Assembly (NCBI RefSeq): GCF_900105315.1
Contig: NZ_LT629766.1
Coordinates: 2,232,001-2,296,000, forward strand
Source of the DNA: Brevibacterium siliguriense
GTDB taxonomy: Bacteria > Actinomycetota > Actinomycetes > Actinomycetales > Brevibacteriaceae
Direction: 5' to 3'
DNA: 64,000 nucleotides
Within the stretch, counting starts at the first letter, position 1. Each line of letters starts with the position of its first letter. The notes below the pieces were generated by a model, which did not search any database, was not told the DNA's origin, and saw only the letters and a program-made list of their open reading frames with translations. Shown here one piece after another: positions 9,155 through 19,115 of the stretch. Made by a program: the position numbers and the translations under genes.

Positions 9155-11266
9155 GTGGAAGACGAAAGCTACGGCGCCAGGCACCTGTCCGTCCTGTCCG
9201 GTCTTGAAGCGGTTCGCAAGCGGCCCGGCATGTACATCGGCACGACCGATTCCCGTGGTCTCATGCACTGTCTGTGGGAGGTCATCGACAACAGCGTCGA
9301 CGAGGCCCTCGGCGGTCACGGATCCGAGATCCTCATCGAGCTCGCCGCCGACGGATCGGTGGCCGTCACCGACAAGGGTCGCGGCATCCCCGTCGACATC
9401 GAACCGAAGACCGGTCTGACCGGCGTCGAGGTCGTCATGACCAAGCTCCACGCCGGCGGCAAGTTCGGCGGCTCCTCCTACGCCGCTTCGGGTGGGCTGC
9501 ACGGTGTCGGCGCTTCGGTCGTCAACGCCCTGTCCGCTCGCCTCGACGTCGAAGTCACCCGCGGATCGAAGGTGCACAAGATGTCCTTCCGCCGAGGCGT
9601 GCCCGGACGCTTCGATGACTCCTCCGGCACCCCGAGCCCGGACAACCCCTTCGAGGCGTTCCAGGAACCGACCGGCCTCGACATGGTCGGCAAGGCCAAG
9701 CGCGGCGCAACGGGCACCCGTGTCCAGTACTGGGCCGATCCGCAGATCTTCCTCGCCAAGGCCCAGTTCGACTACCAGCATCTGGTCGAACGCGCTCGTC
9801 AGACCGCCTTCCTCGTGCCCGGCCTCGAGCTGCGCATCGTCGACCGGCGTGGAGTCGCTCGCGACGAGACCGGTGCCGTCATCGAGGGGCGCGAAGAGGT
9901 CTTCAAGTTCGACGGCGGAATCACCGAATTCGTCGATCACCTCTCCATCGACCCGCCGATCACCGACACCTGGCGCCTGCAGAACACCGGCACCTTCAAG
10001 GAGACCGTCCCGGTTCTCAACTCCTCGGGCCACCTCGAGTCCAAGGAAGTCGAACGTGCGGTCGGCGTCGATATCGCGCTGCGCTGGGGGACCGGCTACG
10101 ACACGAAGCTGAAGTCCTTCGTCAACGTGGTCGCCACACCACAGGGCGGCACGCACCTTTCCGGGTTCGAACAGGCCTGCCTGAAGGCAATGCGCAAGGC
10201 CGTCGACGCCAATGCGCGCAAGCTCAAGGTCGGCAAGGACAAACTTGAGAAGGACGATGTGCTCGCCGGCATCACGGCCGTCGTCACCGTGCAGCTGGCC
10301 GAACCACAGTTCGAGGGACAGACCAAGGAGGTCCTCGGCACAGCGGCAGTTCGTCAGATCGTGGCGAAGACCGTCGAGGCTCAGCTCGGCGAGGTGCTCG
10401 CCTCGACCAAGCGTGCCGAGAAGCAGCAGGCCGCGGTGCTCATGGAGAAGGTCGTGGCGGAGATGAAGTCGCGTATCTCCGCCCGCACCCACAAGGAAAA
10501 CCAACGGCGCAAGACCGCGTTGGAAGCATCCTCGCTGCCGGCGAAGCTCTACGACTGCCGTGACAACGGAGTGGAGAACACGGAGCTGTTCATCGTCGAG
10601 GGCGACTCGGCGATGGGCACGGCGAAAGCCGCCCGCAACTCCGACCACCAGGCGCTGTTCCCCATCCGCGGGAAGATCCTCAACGTGCAGAAGGCGACTC
10701 TGTCCGACATGCTCGCCAACGTCGAATGCTCGGCGCTCATCCAGGTCATCGGAGCCGGCTCCGGTCGCAGCTTCGATATCGATGCCGCCCGTTATGGACG
10801 AGTCATCATCATGACCGATGCCGATGTCGACGGCGCCCATATCCGCACTCTGCTCCTGACGCTGTTCTTCCGGTACATGAAACCACTGGTCGAAGCCGGT
10901 CGCGTCTTCGCCGCAGTGCCGCCGCTGCACCGGGTGGAAGTCGTGACGAAGCGCGGAACGCCCAACGACATCATCTACACCTACACCGAAGCCGAGCTTC
11001 ATGCCCTGCTGAAGAAGCTCGAGAAGCAGAAGAAGACGTACAAGGAACCCATCCAGCGGTACAAGGGCCTCGGCGAGATGGATGCCGATCAGCTGGCCGA
11101 GACGACCATGGACCCGAACATGCGCACCCTGCGTCGGGTGACGATGGCCGATGCAGAGATGGCGGAGAACACCTTCGAACTCCTCATGGGATCATCGGTC
11201 GGGCCGCGCAAGGAATTCATCGTCTCCGGTGCCGCCGTCCTCGACGCCGAACGCATCGATAGCTGA
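9155..11266 (+). CDS. parE: DNA topoisomerase IV subunit B (GyrB paralogue)
   Basis: This type IIA topoisomerase ATPase subunit has 703 residues. The GHKL ATPase has EVIDNSVDEAL (catalytic Glu and Mg-binding Asn), DKGRGIPVD and GGLHGVGASVVNALS. The TOPRIM domain shows VEGDSAMGTAKAARN and MTDADVDGAHIRTL, then the C-terminal YKGLGEMDADQL. VEGDSAMGTA instead of gyrase VEGDSAGGSA, and its position beside sigA, match the second GyrB-like protein of actinobacteria (Streptomyces parY lies beside hrdB). The start is GTG 9155 behind GAGAGGAA. No A subunit (parC) lies in this window. Confidence 0.9.
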   Translation: MEDESYGARHLSVLSGLEAVRKRPGMYIGTTDSRGLMHCLWEVIDNSVDEALGGHGSEILIELAADGSVAVTDKGRGIPVDIEPKTGLTGVEVVMTKLHAGGKFGGSSYAASGGLHGVGASVVNALSARLDVEVTRGSKVHKMSFRRGVPGRFDDSSGTPSPDNPFEAFQEPTGLDMVGKAKRGATGTRVQYWADPQIFLAKAQFDYQHLVERARQTAFLVPGLELRIVDRRGVARDETGAVIEGREEVFKFDGGITEFVDHLSIDPPITDTWRLQNTGTFKETVPVLNSSGHLESKEVERAVGVDIALRWGTGYDTKLKSFVNVVATPQGGTHLSGFEQACLKAMRKAVDANARKLKVGKDKLEKDDVLAGITAVVTVQLAEPQFEGQTKEVLGTAAVRQIVAKTVEAQLGEVLASTKRAEKQQAAVLMEKVVAEMKSRISARTHKENQRRKTALEASSLPAKLYDCRDNGVENTELFIVEGDSAMGTAKAARNSDHQALFPIRGKILNVQKATLSDMLANVECSALIQVIGAGSGRSFDIDAARYGRVIIMTDADVDGAHIRTLLLTLFFRYMKPLVEAGRVFAAVPPLHRVEVVTKRGTPNDIIYTYTEAELHALLKKLEKQKKTYKEPIQRYKGLGEMDADQLAETTMDPNMRTLRRVTMADAEMAENTFELLMGSSVGPRKEFIVSGAAVLDAERIDS

Positions 11267-11348
11267 GATCGACGAGACCGAGTCAGCACCGACTGATCTG
11301 ATTCGGCCAGCACCGACTTCTGAGCCCGGGCCGTTCATCGGCCCGGGC

Positions 11349-12242
11349 TCAGATGCCGAATGCGGACGGTGTGACGATGAGCAGAGTCGGCAGAAGCAGA
11401 AGCAGAACGGCCAGTCCGATCGACATCAGCCGCACCGGGATCCGCGCCGGATCCAAGGGATGTGACAGGCGCTGGATGCGCAGGGCGGAGAGATCGCTGC
11501 GGTGCTCGGGGCTGATGGCTGCGGCCGAACTCACCGCCTGAGCCAGGGTCTGCGGATCGACATGGTCGCGCGCCTGATCATCGGCCATGAGCTCGATGAG
11601 CCGATTCACCGAATTCAACCCGATAGCCGTGGCCGAGAAGTAGGGCAGCGCCCGATGCCATGCGGCAAAGGGAATGACGAGCACATCGTGCCGGAAATCC
11701 AGATGCGCCCGCTCATGGGCGATGACAGCGGTGCGCTCATTCTCGTCGAGAGCCTTGAGCAGACCCGTGGACAGGACCGCAGTGCCCTTCCGCGGTCCTT
11801 TGGGCAGACAATAGGCGACGGCCTCATCGGTGGTGATGATGCGGGTGTCGGGGTACGCGACCGATGGTTCGCTGAGCAGATGCAGGATCTCGTCATGGCG
11901 CAGGCGGGTCTGCCGCGCCGAATAGAGCGTCAGGACCAGGCAGCCGAGCAGTCGGCCGATGAGAAGCACTGCGATGACCAGGAAGATCCACGCCAACAGC
12001 GACAGCTGAGTGTGGTCTTTGCCCCGTATGAGATCGAAGAGGCCTTGGGGGAGGCTCGTCGTGCCCGGGGCGACGGCGAAGGCGAGGGCGGCGCCGATGA
12101 GCGAGAGTCCACCGGAGAGTCCGACGGCCTGCCAGAGGACGACCTCGGAGATCGGGTCACCGCGGAAACGAGCGAGTGCCGCAGGAATAGGCCATGCCAG
12201 CAGAAAAGCCAGCACGGCCAGAATGATTCCCACGATGGTCAT
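11349..12242 (-). CDS. M56 family membrane metallopeptidase
   Basis: This BlaR1/MecR1-type integral membrane zinc protease (297 residues) has four predicted membrane segments: two at the N-terminus, one near residues 83-105 and one at the C-terminus (IGLAVLLLLLPTLLIV). The cytosolic metalloprotease motif is HERAH (H176-E177-H180), with the probable third ligand E217 in IELMADD. It lacks the extracellular penicillin-binding sensor of BlaR1. It lies 18 bases after the BlaI-type repressor, the usual repressor/protease pairing; the protease may inactivate that repressor. The signal is unknown. Confidence 0.85.
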   Translation of the reverse strand: MTIVGIILAVLAFLLAWPIPAALARFRGDPISEVVLWQAVGLSGGLSLIGAALAFAVAPGTTSLPQGLFDLIRGKDHTQLSLLAWIFLVIAVLLIGRLLGCLVLTLYSARQTRLRHDEILHLLSEPSVAYPDTRIITTDEAVAYCLPKGPRKGTAVLSTGLLKALDENERTAVIAHERAHLDFRHDVLVIPFAAWHRALPYFSATAIGLNSVNRLIELMADDQARDHVDPQTLAQAVSSAAAISPEHRSDLSALRIQRLSHPLDPARIPVRLMSIGLAVLLLLLPTLLIVTPSAFGI

Positions 12243-12260
12243 TGAGGTGACCGGCCTGGG

Positions 12261-12623
12261 TCAGGACTGCGTCGAGTGATTGCGCCCGAGCAGATTGCGC
12301 AGCGCCTTGGTATCGGCCTCCGAAACAGTGCCGAGGAAGCGAGCGAGGACAGCCTGACGATCCGGTGCCTGAGACAGCATCTCGGTCATCAGCTCCGCCA
12401 CGTGATCTTCACGGGTCGAGACCGCGACATAGCGGTGCGGACGGATGCTGCGATCGCGAGTGACGAAGCCCTTCTTCTCGAGTCGAGACAGGACCGTATG
12501 GACCGTTGTCAGCGCGAGCTCGCGGTCCGAGAGGACCTCGCGGAGTTCGGCGGCGCTCAACCCGTCGTCGTGGACCCAGATGGCGTCCATCACGCTGCGT
12601 TCGAGTTCACCCAGTGTTCCCAC
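12261..12623 (-). CDS. BlaI/MecI/CopY family repressor
   Basis: This 120-residue winged-helix repressor has the family HTH segment ALTTVHTVLSRLEKKGFVTR and a C-terminal dimerisation helix pair (about residues 75-115). It forms an operon with the M56 protease and is divergent from cydA. BlaI-type proteins bind short dyads with TAC/GTA half-sites. The two tandem TTCTACG-N3-CGTAGAA dyads just before cydA are the obvious candidate target, which would make it a regulator of cytochrome bd; that link is inference. In Mycobacterium tuberculosis a BlaI homologue controls respiratory (ATP synthase) genes. Confidence 0.88.
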   Translation of the reverse strand: MGTLGELERSVMDAIWVHDDGLSAAELREVLSDRELALTTVHTVLSRLEKKGFVTRDRSIRPHRYVAVSTREDHVAELMTEMLSQAPDRQAVLARFLGTVSEADTKALRNLLGRNHSTQS

Positions 12624-12799
12624 AGTTCTTTCGCCCTCAATTTCTTTGTCGGCCTGATCGCACCAGTATATCTCTACGGTCTGTCGAATTCCACACGGAC
12701 ACCAGGGCTTCGATCCAGCGGCGACCCTGGTCAGGCGTCCTGGTCCGAGCGCATACTTGGTACCGGGAGTCTTGAATGATGAAATCGTTCGGGCGGAGT

Positions 12800-12833
12800 T
12801 TCTACGTCACGTAGAATTCTACGTGTCGTAGAA
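12800..12833 (+). promoter_or_regulatory. Tandem 17-bp dyads upstream of cydA
   Basis: Two abutting perfect dyads, TTCTACGTCACGTAGAA (12800-12816) and TTCTACGTGTCGTAGAA (12817-12833), share arms and differ only in the 3-bp centre. They lie 32 bases before the cydA start and 176 bases from the divergent BlaI-type gene, the nearest regulator. They do not resemble a Rex site (TTGTGAA-type). Confidence 0.8.
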
Positions 12834-12865
12834 ACAATGCTCGCGTGAAACTGAATGGAGCACCC

Positions 12866-14437
12866 ATGGAGCTGGACCCGGTCCTCATCGGACGGTGGCA
12901 ATTCGGAATCACAACGGTCTACCACTTCTGGATGGTGCCGTTGACCCTGGGACTAGGCATGCTCGTGGCGATCCTGCAGACGATCTACCACCGCACCGGC
13001 AATGAGGTGTATCTGCGGAGCACGAAGTTCTTCGGCAAGCTCTTCCTCATCAACTTCATCATGGGCGTGGCCACCGGCCTGGTCCAGGAATTCCAGTTCG
13101 GCATGGCGTGGAGCGAATACTCCCGCTTCGTCGGCGACGTCTTCGGCGCCCCCTTGGCGCTGGAGGCTCTGCTGGCCTTCTTCCTCGAATCGACGTTCCT
13201 CGGCCTGTGGATCTTCGGTTGGGGCCGACTGCCCCGAGCGGTTCACCTCGGCTCACTGTGGTTGGCCGTCATCGGCACCTGGCTCTCGGCCTACTTCATC
13301 ATCGTTGCGAACTCCTGGATGCAGCATCCCGTCGGCGTCGAAATGGTCGACGGCCGACCCGTGATGACCGACGTCTGGGCGGTGCTCGGCAACAACACGG
13401 CCATCGCGGCTTTCACACATACGATCTTCGGCGCCCTCGCCGTTGGCGGATCCTTCCTCCTCGGCATCTCCTGGTACCACCTCTATCACCGGCGCAAAGC
13501 CGGAATCGACACCGTCGGGGCCGACGGCAAGGTCATCGTCGGCGAGTCGAAGGAGCTTCCCGGACGGGACAAGACGGACCACGCGGTGTGGATCAAGTCC
13601 CTGCGCATCGGCGCGATCGTCGGGGTCCTCGCCTTCGCTGGGGTCTCGATCACCGGTGACGTCCAGGCGAAACTGATGTTCGATCAGCAGCCCATGAAGA
13701 TGGCCTCCGCCGAGGCGGCCTGCCACGATGGCACCCAATTCTCCGTGCTCACGATCGCCGATCCCTCGTCGAACGACTGTGATGGAGTGCAGAACATCTT
13801 CGAGATCCCTGGTCTCCTGTCGTTCCTGGCCAATGGCGACTTCGACACCCCTGTTCATGGTGTGACGACTCTGCTGCCCGAATATCAGGAGCGATACGGC
13901 ACTCATATCCCCGACGACCCGCGGTACGGCGAACACGCCGGCGAACCGATCGACTATCAGCCGATCATGATCGTCACCTACTGGGGCTTCCGCATGATGA
14001 TCGGCTTCGGCGCCCTGGCCGCCGGAGTCTGTGCCATCGGGCTGTGGCTGGCCCGCAAGGGCACGGTGCCCGAATCGAAATGGCTCAGCCGCGGATTCGT
14101 CCTGGCGATCACGGCACCGTTCCTCGCGAACTCGGCCGGTTGGATCTTCACTGAGATGGGGCGTCAGCCCTTCGTCGTCGCACCGAACCCGGCACAGCTC
14201 GACGGGGTGTATATGTACACCCAAGCGGCACTATCACCCGAGGTGACACCGGCGATGCTGCTGTTCTCCCTGATCAGCCTCGCCAGCGTCTACGGAATTC
14301 TGATGTTCGTCGAACTGCGATTGATCACGAAGTACGTCAAGGGAGGAGTCGCCTCGGCGATGCCCGAACTCGACCAGACGAATACGAAGCCCACGATCAC
14401 CGACAACGGCGACGACGTCCTGTCGTTCGCGTACTGA
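12866..14437 (+). CDS. cydA: Cytochrome bd ubiquinol/menaquinol oxidase subunit I
   Basis: This is subunit I of the high-affinity terminal oxidase (523 residues), with nine or so membrane segments. RWQFGITTVYHFWMVPLTLG contains the N-terminal haem-ligand His. The quinol-binding Q-loop is short, as in Gram-positives. The GWIFTEMGRQPF segment near residue 430 is conserved. The start is ATG 12866 with GGAG at 12857-12860; a GTG at 12845 would add seven residues. cydB follows after 12 bases, so the operon is cydA-cydB-cydDC. Expression is probably controlled through the tandem dyads directly upstream. Confidence 0.97.
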   Translation: MELDPVLIGRWQFGITTVYHFWMVPLTLGLGMLVAILQTIYHRTGNEVYLRSTKFFGKLFLINFIMGVATGLVQEFQFGMAWSEYSRFVGDVFGAPLALEALLAFFLESTFLGLWIFGWGRLPRAVHLGSLWLAVIGTWLSAYFIIVANSWMQHPVGVEMVDGRPVMTDVWAVLGNNTAIAAFTHTIFGALAVGGSFLLGISWYHLYHRRKAGIDTVGADGKVIVGESKELPGRDKTDHAVWIKSLRIGAIVGVLAFAGVSITGDVQAKLMFDQQPMKMASAEAACHDGTQFSVLTIADPSSNDCDGVQNIFEIPGLLSFLANGDFDTPVHGVTTLLPEYQERYGTHIPDDPRYGEHAGEPIDYQPIMIVTYWGFRMMIGFGALAAGVCAIGLWLARKGTVPESKWLSRGFVLAITAPFLANSAGWIFTEMGRQPFVVAPNPAQLDGVYMYTQAALSPEVTPAMLLFSLISLASVYGILMFVELRLITKYVKGGVASAMPELDQTNTKPTITDNGDDVLSFAY

Positions 14438-14449
14438 GGGAAGGTCACG

Positions 14450-15472
14450 ATGGAAATCCTCGCCACTATCTGGTTCGTCCTCATCGTCGTGCTCTGGATG
14501 GGTTACCTGTTCCTCGACGGCTTCGACCTCGGCGTGGGCATGATGATGCCCTTCATCAGCCGCAGCGAACGCAGCAAACGCGTTCTGCTCAACTCGATCG
14601 GCCCGGTCTGGGAAGGCAACGAAGTCTGGCTGATCACCGCGGCAGGAGCGATGTTCGCCGCCTTCCCGCACTGGTACGCCTCACTGTTCTCCGCGCTCTA
14701 CATTCCGCTGACAATCTGCCTGCTCTCACTGATCTTCCGTGCGGTGGCTATCGAATACCGCGGAAAGGGCCATTCGCAGAGGTGGAAGTCCTTCTGGACC
14801 TGGGCTCTGGCCGTGGGGTCGGCCGGGACTGCCTTCTGCATCGGTGCGATGCTCGCACTGACGACCATCGGACTGCCGCTCAATGGCCATGGCGACATGG
14901 TCGGCGGAGCCTTCGCTTGGATGTCGTGGCCGGCGCTCGTCGGCGGCCTCGGCGGACTCGGGTTCTCCTTGGCTCACGGGCTCATCTTCCTCGGTCTCAA
15001 GACTGAAGGCGAGGTCCGGGTGCGAACGCGGCGCTGGGCCGGTCGGACCATGCTGCCGGCCGCGGTTCCGTTCCTCATCTGGTTCGCCTACTCGATCACG
15101 CAGCGGACCTGGCTCGTCGTCCCGGTGCTCATCGCGCTTGCCGCGCTGATCGTCTCGTACTTCGCGGTCCGTGCCGGTGCCGAGAAGCGCGCATTCATCC
15201 TGCACGGGATCTACCTCATCGCAGGACTGGTCGCGGTCTTCGTCGGAGCTTTCCCGAACGTGCTGCCCTCGACGATCGACCCGGCGAACTCGCTGACGAT
15301 CGACGCAGCATCCTCATCGGACTACACCTTGAACGTCATGCTCATCGTGACGGTCGTGATCCTGCCGATCATCATCGCCTACCAGATCTTCAGCTACCGG
15401 ATGTTCCTCGGCCGCATTGCAGAGACCCACATTCCCGAAGCGCACAAGCTGCCGGTGGCGATCCATTCGTGA
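14450..15472 (+). CDS. cydB: Cytochrome bd oxidase subunit II
   Basis: This is subunit II of cytochrome bd (340 residues), with about nine membrane helices. It begins with the family pattern IWFVLIVVLWMGYLFLDGFD and contains GPVWEGNEVWLITAAGAMFAA. It lacks haem but is needed for assembly of the oxidase with CydA in the cytoplasmic membrane. GGGAAGG precedes the ATG. The stop codon overlaps the GTG of cydDC by four bases, implying translational coupling of oxidase and its maturation exporter. Confidence 0.97.
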   Translation: MEILATIWFVLIVVLWMGYLFLDGFDLGVGMMMPFISRSERSKRVLLNSIGPVWEGNEVWLITAAGAMFAAFPHWYASLFSALYIPLTICLLSLIFRAVAIEYRGKGHSQRWKSFWTWALAVGSAGTAFCIGAMLALTTIGLPLNGHGDMVGGAFAWMSWPALVGGLGGLGFSLAHGLIFLGLKTEGEVRVRTRRWAGRTMLPAAVPFLIWFAYSITQRTWLVVPVLIALAALIVSYFAVRAGAEKRAFILHGIYLIAGLVAVFVGAFPNVLPSTIDPANSLTIDAASSSDYTLNVMLIVTVVILPIIIAYQIFSYRMFLGRIAETHIPEAHKLPVAIHS

Positions 15473-18400
15473 GCTCGCCTCTGTCGATCCTGCTCGAGCT
15501 GCCGACCGGCCGGCGAGGGCTGGCGCTGTCCGTGCTCTCCGCCCTGTGCCGGTCGGTGGGCATCGTCCTCATCGCCGAAGCCCTGGTGAAAGCGATCATC
15601 GGCCACAGTGCTCCCGGACTGTGGGTGGTCCTCGGAGCCCTCGGTGCGCTGCTGCGCGGCGGCGGTCTCTGGCTCGACCGCAGTCTGGGCACCAGTCTGG
15701 CATCCGAATCGAAACAGCGACTGCGTCGCTCGATCCTTACGGGTCTGCTGCGCGGTCGGGGTCGCCCGCGGACGAATGCGGCGGTCACGGTCACCCGCGG
15801 TATCGACGATCTCGACGACTATTTCAGCACCGTAGTGCCGGGCCTGACCGCAGCCGCCGTGGTGCCCGTCGTGCTGCTGGTGCGCATCGTCTTCAGCGAT
15901 GTGCTCTCGGCGGTCATCATCGCGGTGTGCCTGCCGCTGGTGCCGATGTTCATGGTGCTCATCGGCCGCTATACGGCAGAGTCGACTTCGGAGACGATGG
16001 CGGCTCTGGAGCAGCTCTCGGATCACCTGGCCGAACTCGCCGAGGGCCTTCCCGTTCTCATCGGGCTCGGGCGTTCACGCGATCATGCGCGCCGGCTGCG
16101 GGAACTGGGGGAGTGCTACCATCAGGCGAACCTCACAACTCTGCGCATCGCGTTCCTCTCCAGTCTGGCCCTCGAACTCATCGCCACGATCTCGGTGGCG
16201 CTCGTCGCCGTGGTCATCGGTCTGCGCCTGGTCAACGGGACGATGGAGCTGGGCGATGGCCTGTTGGTCCTGCTCATCGCGCCCGAATGCTTCATCCCTC
16301 TGCGGGAACTCGGAGCCGGATACCACGCGAGTGAGAACGGTCGCGAAGCCCGGGAGAGAGCCCGGATGCTGCTGTCGGAGACGCAGGCGGACGTGGAACC
16401 ACGGTCGTCAGTCGTGGAGACACAGTCTGCCGCTCAGTCGACGACGGCGGGGGTGCCGGCGGCGGGGGAGCACGCGTTCGATACCTCCTGCCGGCCGGAG
16501 GAACAGCGGGTTCTCTATGCTGACGGCACACTCATCACCTGGTCGGGCGCCATCGACACTTGGCCGGGCGTGACGACGATCAGCGGCAGGTCGGGGACCG
16601 GCAAGACCACAGTGCTCAGTGCGCTCGTCGACAGTCTGTCGGCAGACGCGCACACCACCGTCGATCCGGTGAGCGCAGCCTATGTGCCGCAGGCTCCACG
16701 CATGTTCTCTGAGACCATCGGTGCCGAGCTGTCCCTCTTCGGACTCGACGACGATCGAGCGCGGACGGCCCTGCAGGCTGCCGGACTGCCCACCGACCTG
16801 CGAGTGCAGACGGCGGCGCTGAGCCCCGGCCAGCAGCGCCGACTGGCACTGGTGCGCGTGCAGCACCGCCTCGGTGACGGGGCCGATGTGCTCGTCCTCG
16901 ACGAGCCGACCGCCCACCTCGATGCGGACAATGCCGATATCGTCATCGAAATGATCGCCGAGGCGGCCGCCACCCACCGGGTGATCCTTGCCAGCCATGA
17001 CGAACGGGTCCGTGCTCTGGCCGACACGGAGATCCGCCCGGAGAAATCCCAGACCGCGATGGTCGAGATTGCCGATCCAGCGGCTTCGAATGAAACCACG
17101 GCAGCAGGTCAGAGCGGGACCGACGCTGCTGAGACCCCGGCTGCAGTCAGATGGGATGACGCTTCCGGGTCGGAAGCCCGGACGGGTTCCGGAAGCGAGT
17201 CGAAATATCGGTCAGGGGCCGAGGAGCGGCCGGTTGCCGGTAGGATGCAGCTCGCGGACGGGTGGCAGCGGTCCGGTGTCGAGAAGCGCCTGCCCGGGGC
17301 GGAGTCCTGGGCGGTAGCGCTGCGTCGTCGCTGGTCGATCCTCAACTCGAGCCTTCCGCTGTTCACCCCGACCATGCTGGTGGCCGCCCTCACCGCCTGC
17401 GCTTCGAGCCTTGCGGCCATTGCACTGACTGCGGTCTCCGCATGGCTCATCGTCGAAGCTTCCTACCAGCCGCCGATCATGCTGCTCATGGTCGCCATCG
17501 TCGGTGTGCGCTTCTTCGGCCTCAGCCGGTCTGTGCTTCTCTATGCCAGCCGATTGAAGCTCCATTCGGCGATCTTTGCCGCACTCACGAGACTGCGCAC
17601 CCGGTTGTGGGAGCACTTCGAACGCGTCGGCATGAGCGATCGGCGTCTGCTGACCTCGGACTCGGCACTGCGCGCCATGGTCGCCGACGCCGACGACGTC
17701 CGCGACCTGGTGCCCCGGACTCTGTTCCCGCCGCTCGTATCCTCTTTGGTCGTCATCGGCGTGAGCATCACCGCGGCTCTCCTCGACGTGAGTTCACTGG
17801 GATGGTTCGTCCTTCTGGGGGCTATCAACCTCGTCATCGTCCCGATCCTCGTCATCCGGGCCGAAAGCCGCCTCGCGTTGGGGATGAGAGAAGACCGCAA
17901 CCGGATCCTGTCCGTGCTCACTCGCGCTCTGCACGCGAAGGACGATCTGCGCACGAACCGGGCCGACTCCACGGTCCTCGGCCTGTTGGACGGTCTGGAG
18001 TCCGACCTCGAGGCGAATCAGAAGGCGTCCGCCCGCAATTTCGGGTTCGCCCAGCTGTGGCTGCAGCTGAGCACGTTCACCACCGCAGCGATCCTGGCGA
18101 CGATCACGGACGCTCCGACCGAGATCGTCGCCGTGCTCTCCCTCATGGCACTGGGACTGGGCGAAGTGTTCGCTTCGGCACTCGATGCATTCCGCCAGCT
18201 GCCCGGCCTGGGCGCGGCACTGGACTGCCTTCCCGATCCGAACAGTGGGCCCGAATCGGACACTGCGGGCGAGCCCGGCGTCGAGGTGTCGGCGCTGTCG
18301 ACGTTCGAAGCCGAAACGACGGCCGACGATAACGAGGTCTCGGCCCGCAGCTCGAACGCCAGCTTGGCTGTCGGAGACGGACTCGTCGGAGTCGAAGCTC

Positions 18401-19113
18401 TCGAGTTCGACAAGATCACCGTCGGATGGGACGACCAAGCCGTCATTTCAGGAATCGACCTGAGAGCCGAACGCGGCGGATGGACAGTGCTGTGCGGCGA
18501 CAGCGGAACCGGCAAGACGACGAGCCTGAGCGTGCTCCTGCGGTTCCTCGACCCCTGGTCCGGCAGCTACCACGCCCGCGACCGGAACGGGACCGGCCAC
18601 GATATGCTCACACGCTCACCTGAGGACCTGGTGGGCCGAATCGCCTGGTGCCCTCAGGAAGCACACGTCTTCCGCTCGACAGTGCGCGGCAACCTCGCAC
18701 TCGCCCAGCGATCGGCTCCCGGAGACGACGAGATGATGTCCGCGCTGAGAGCCGCAGGGCTGAGCGACTGGGCCGACACACAGGGACTCGAACGGTGGGT
18801 CGGCGATCGCGGGACGGAGATCTCCGGCGGTCAGCGACAGCGATTGGCGGTGGCGAGAACCCTTCTGACCGGGGCCGATGTGATCGTCCTCGACGAACCG
18901 ACGGCACACTTGGACGATGAGACAGCACGTCTGCTCATCGAGGATCTGCGCGGGAACCTGCGCGACCGGACGGTCGTCATGGTCACTCACGACAGGCGAC
19001 TGATCACGGACGGCGATGAGGTCGTCGACCTCGGCACACAGTTCCCCGAGTCCGGCTCAAGGGTTCCGGGGGTCGACACAGGGGCTGCCGAGGGCGAGCG
19101 TTCGAGAGTCTGA
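15469..19113 (+). CDS. cydDC: Fused CydD-CydC ABC exporter
   Basis: This 1214-residue single-chain version of the heterodimeric CydDC exporter moves thiols/haem-related compounds needed for cytochrome bd assembly. The order is membrane domain 1 (about 15-285), ATPase 1 (Walker A GRSGTGKT 373-380, signature LSPGQ 451-455, Walker B VLVLDEP 474-480), a long acidic disordered linker (about 525-605), membrane domain 2 (about 615-900), and ATPase 2 (Walker A GDSGTGKT near 1010, ISGGQ near 1118, VIVLDEP near 1140). ATPase 1 has the degenerate signature. A fusion like this is known in Streptomyces. The GTG start overlaps the cydB stop. Confidence 0.95.
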   Translation: MSSPLSILLELPTGRRGLALSVLSALCRSVGIVLIAEALVKAIIGHSAPGLWVVLGALGALLRGGGLWLDRSLGTSLASESKQRLRRSILTGLLRGRGRPRTNAAVTVTRGIDDLDDYFSTVVPGLTAAAVVPVVLLVRIVFSDVLSAVIIAVCLPLVPMFMVLIGRYTAESTSETMAALEQLSDHLAELAEGLPVLIGLGRSRDHARRLRELGECYHQANLTTLRIAFLSSLALELIATISVALVAVVIGLRLVNGTMELGDGLLVLLIAPECFIPLRELGAGYHASENGREARERARMLLSETQADVEPRSSVVETQSAAQSTTAGVPAAGEHAFDTSCRPEEQRVLYADGTLITWSGAIDTWPGVTTISGRSGTGKTTVLSALVDSLSADAHTTVDPVSAAYVPQAPRMFSETIGAELSLFGLDDDRARTALQAAGLPTDLRVQTAALSPGQQRRLALVRVQHRLGDGADVLVLDEPTAHLDADNADIVIEMIAEAAATHRVILASHDERVRALADTEIRPEKSQTAMVEIADPAASNETTAAGQSGTDAAETPAAVRWDDASGSEARTGSGSESKYRSGAEERPVAGRMQLADGWQRSGVEKRLPGAESWAVALRRRWSILNSSLPLFTPTMLVAALTACASSLAAIALTAVSAWLIVEASYQPPIMLLMVAIVGVRFFGLSRSVLLYASRLKLHSAIFAALTRLRTRLWEHFERVGMSDRRLLTSDSALRAMVADADDVRDLVPRTLFPPLVSSLVVIGVSITAALLDVSSLGWFVLLGAINLVIVPILVIRAESRLALGMREDRNRILSVLTRALHAKDDLRTNRADSTVLGLLDGLESDLEANQKASARNFGFAQLWLQLSTFTTAAILATITDAPTEIVAVLSLMALGLGEVFASALDAFRQLPGLGAALDCLPDPNSGPESDTAGEPGVEVSALSTFEAETTADDNEVSARSSNASLAVGDGLVGVEALEFDKITVGWDDQAVISGIDLRAERGGWTVLCGDSGTGKTTSLSVLLRFLDPWSGSYHARDRNGTGHDMLTRSPEDLVGRIAWCPQEAHVFRSTVRGNLALAQRSAPGDDEMMSALRAAGLSDWADTQGLERWVGDRGTEISGGQRQRLAVARTLLTGADVIVLDEPTAHLDDETARLLIEDLRGNLRDRTVVMVTHDRRLITDGDEVVDLGTQFPESGSRVPGVDTGAAEGERSRV

Positions 19114-19115
19114 GG

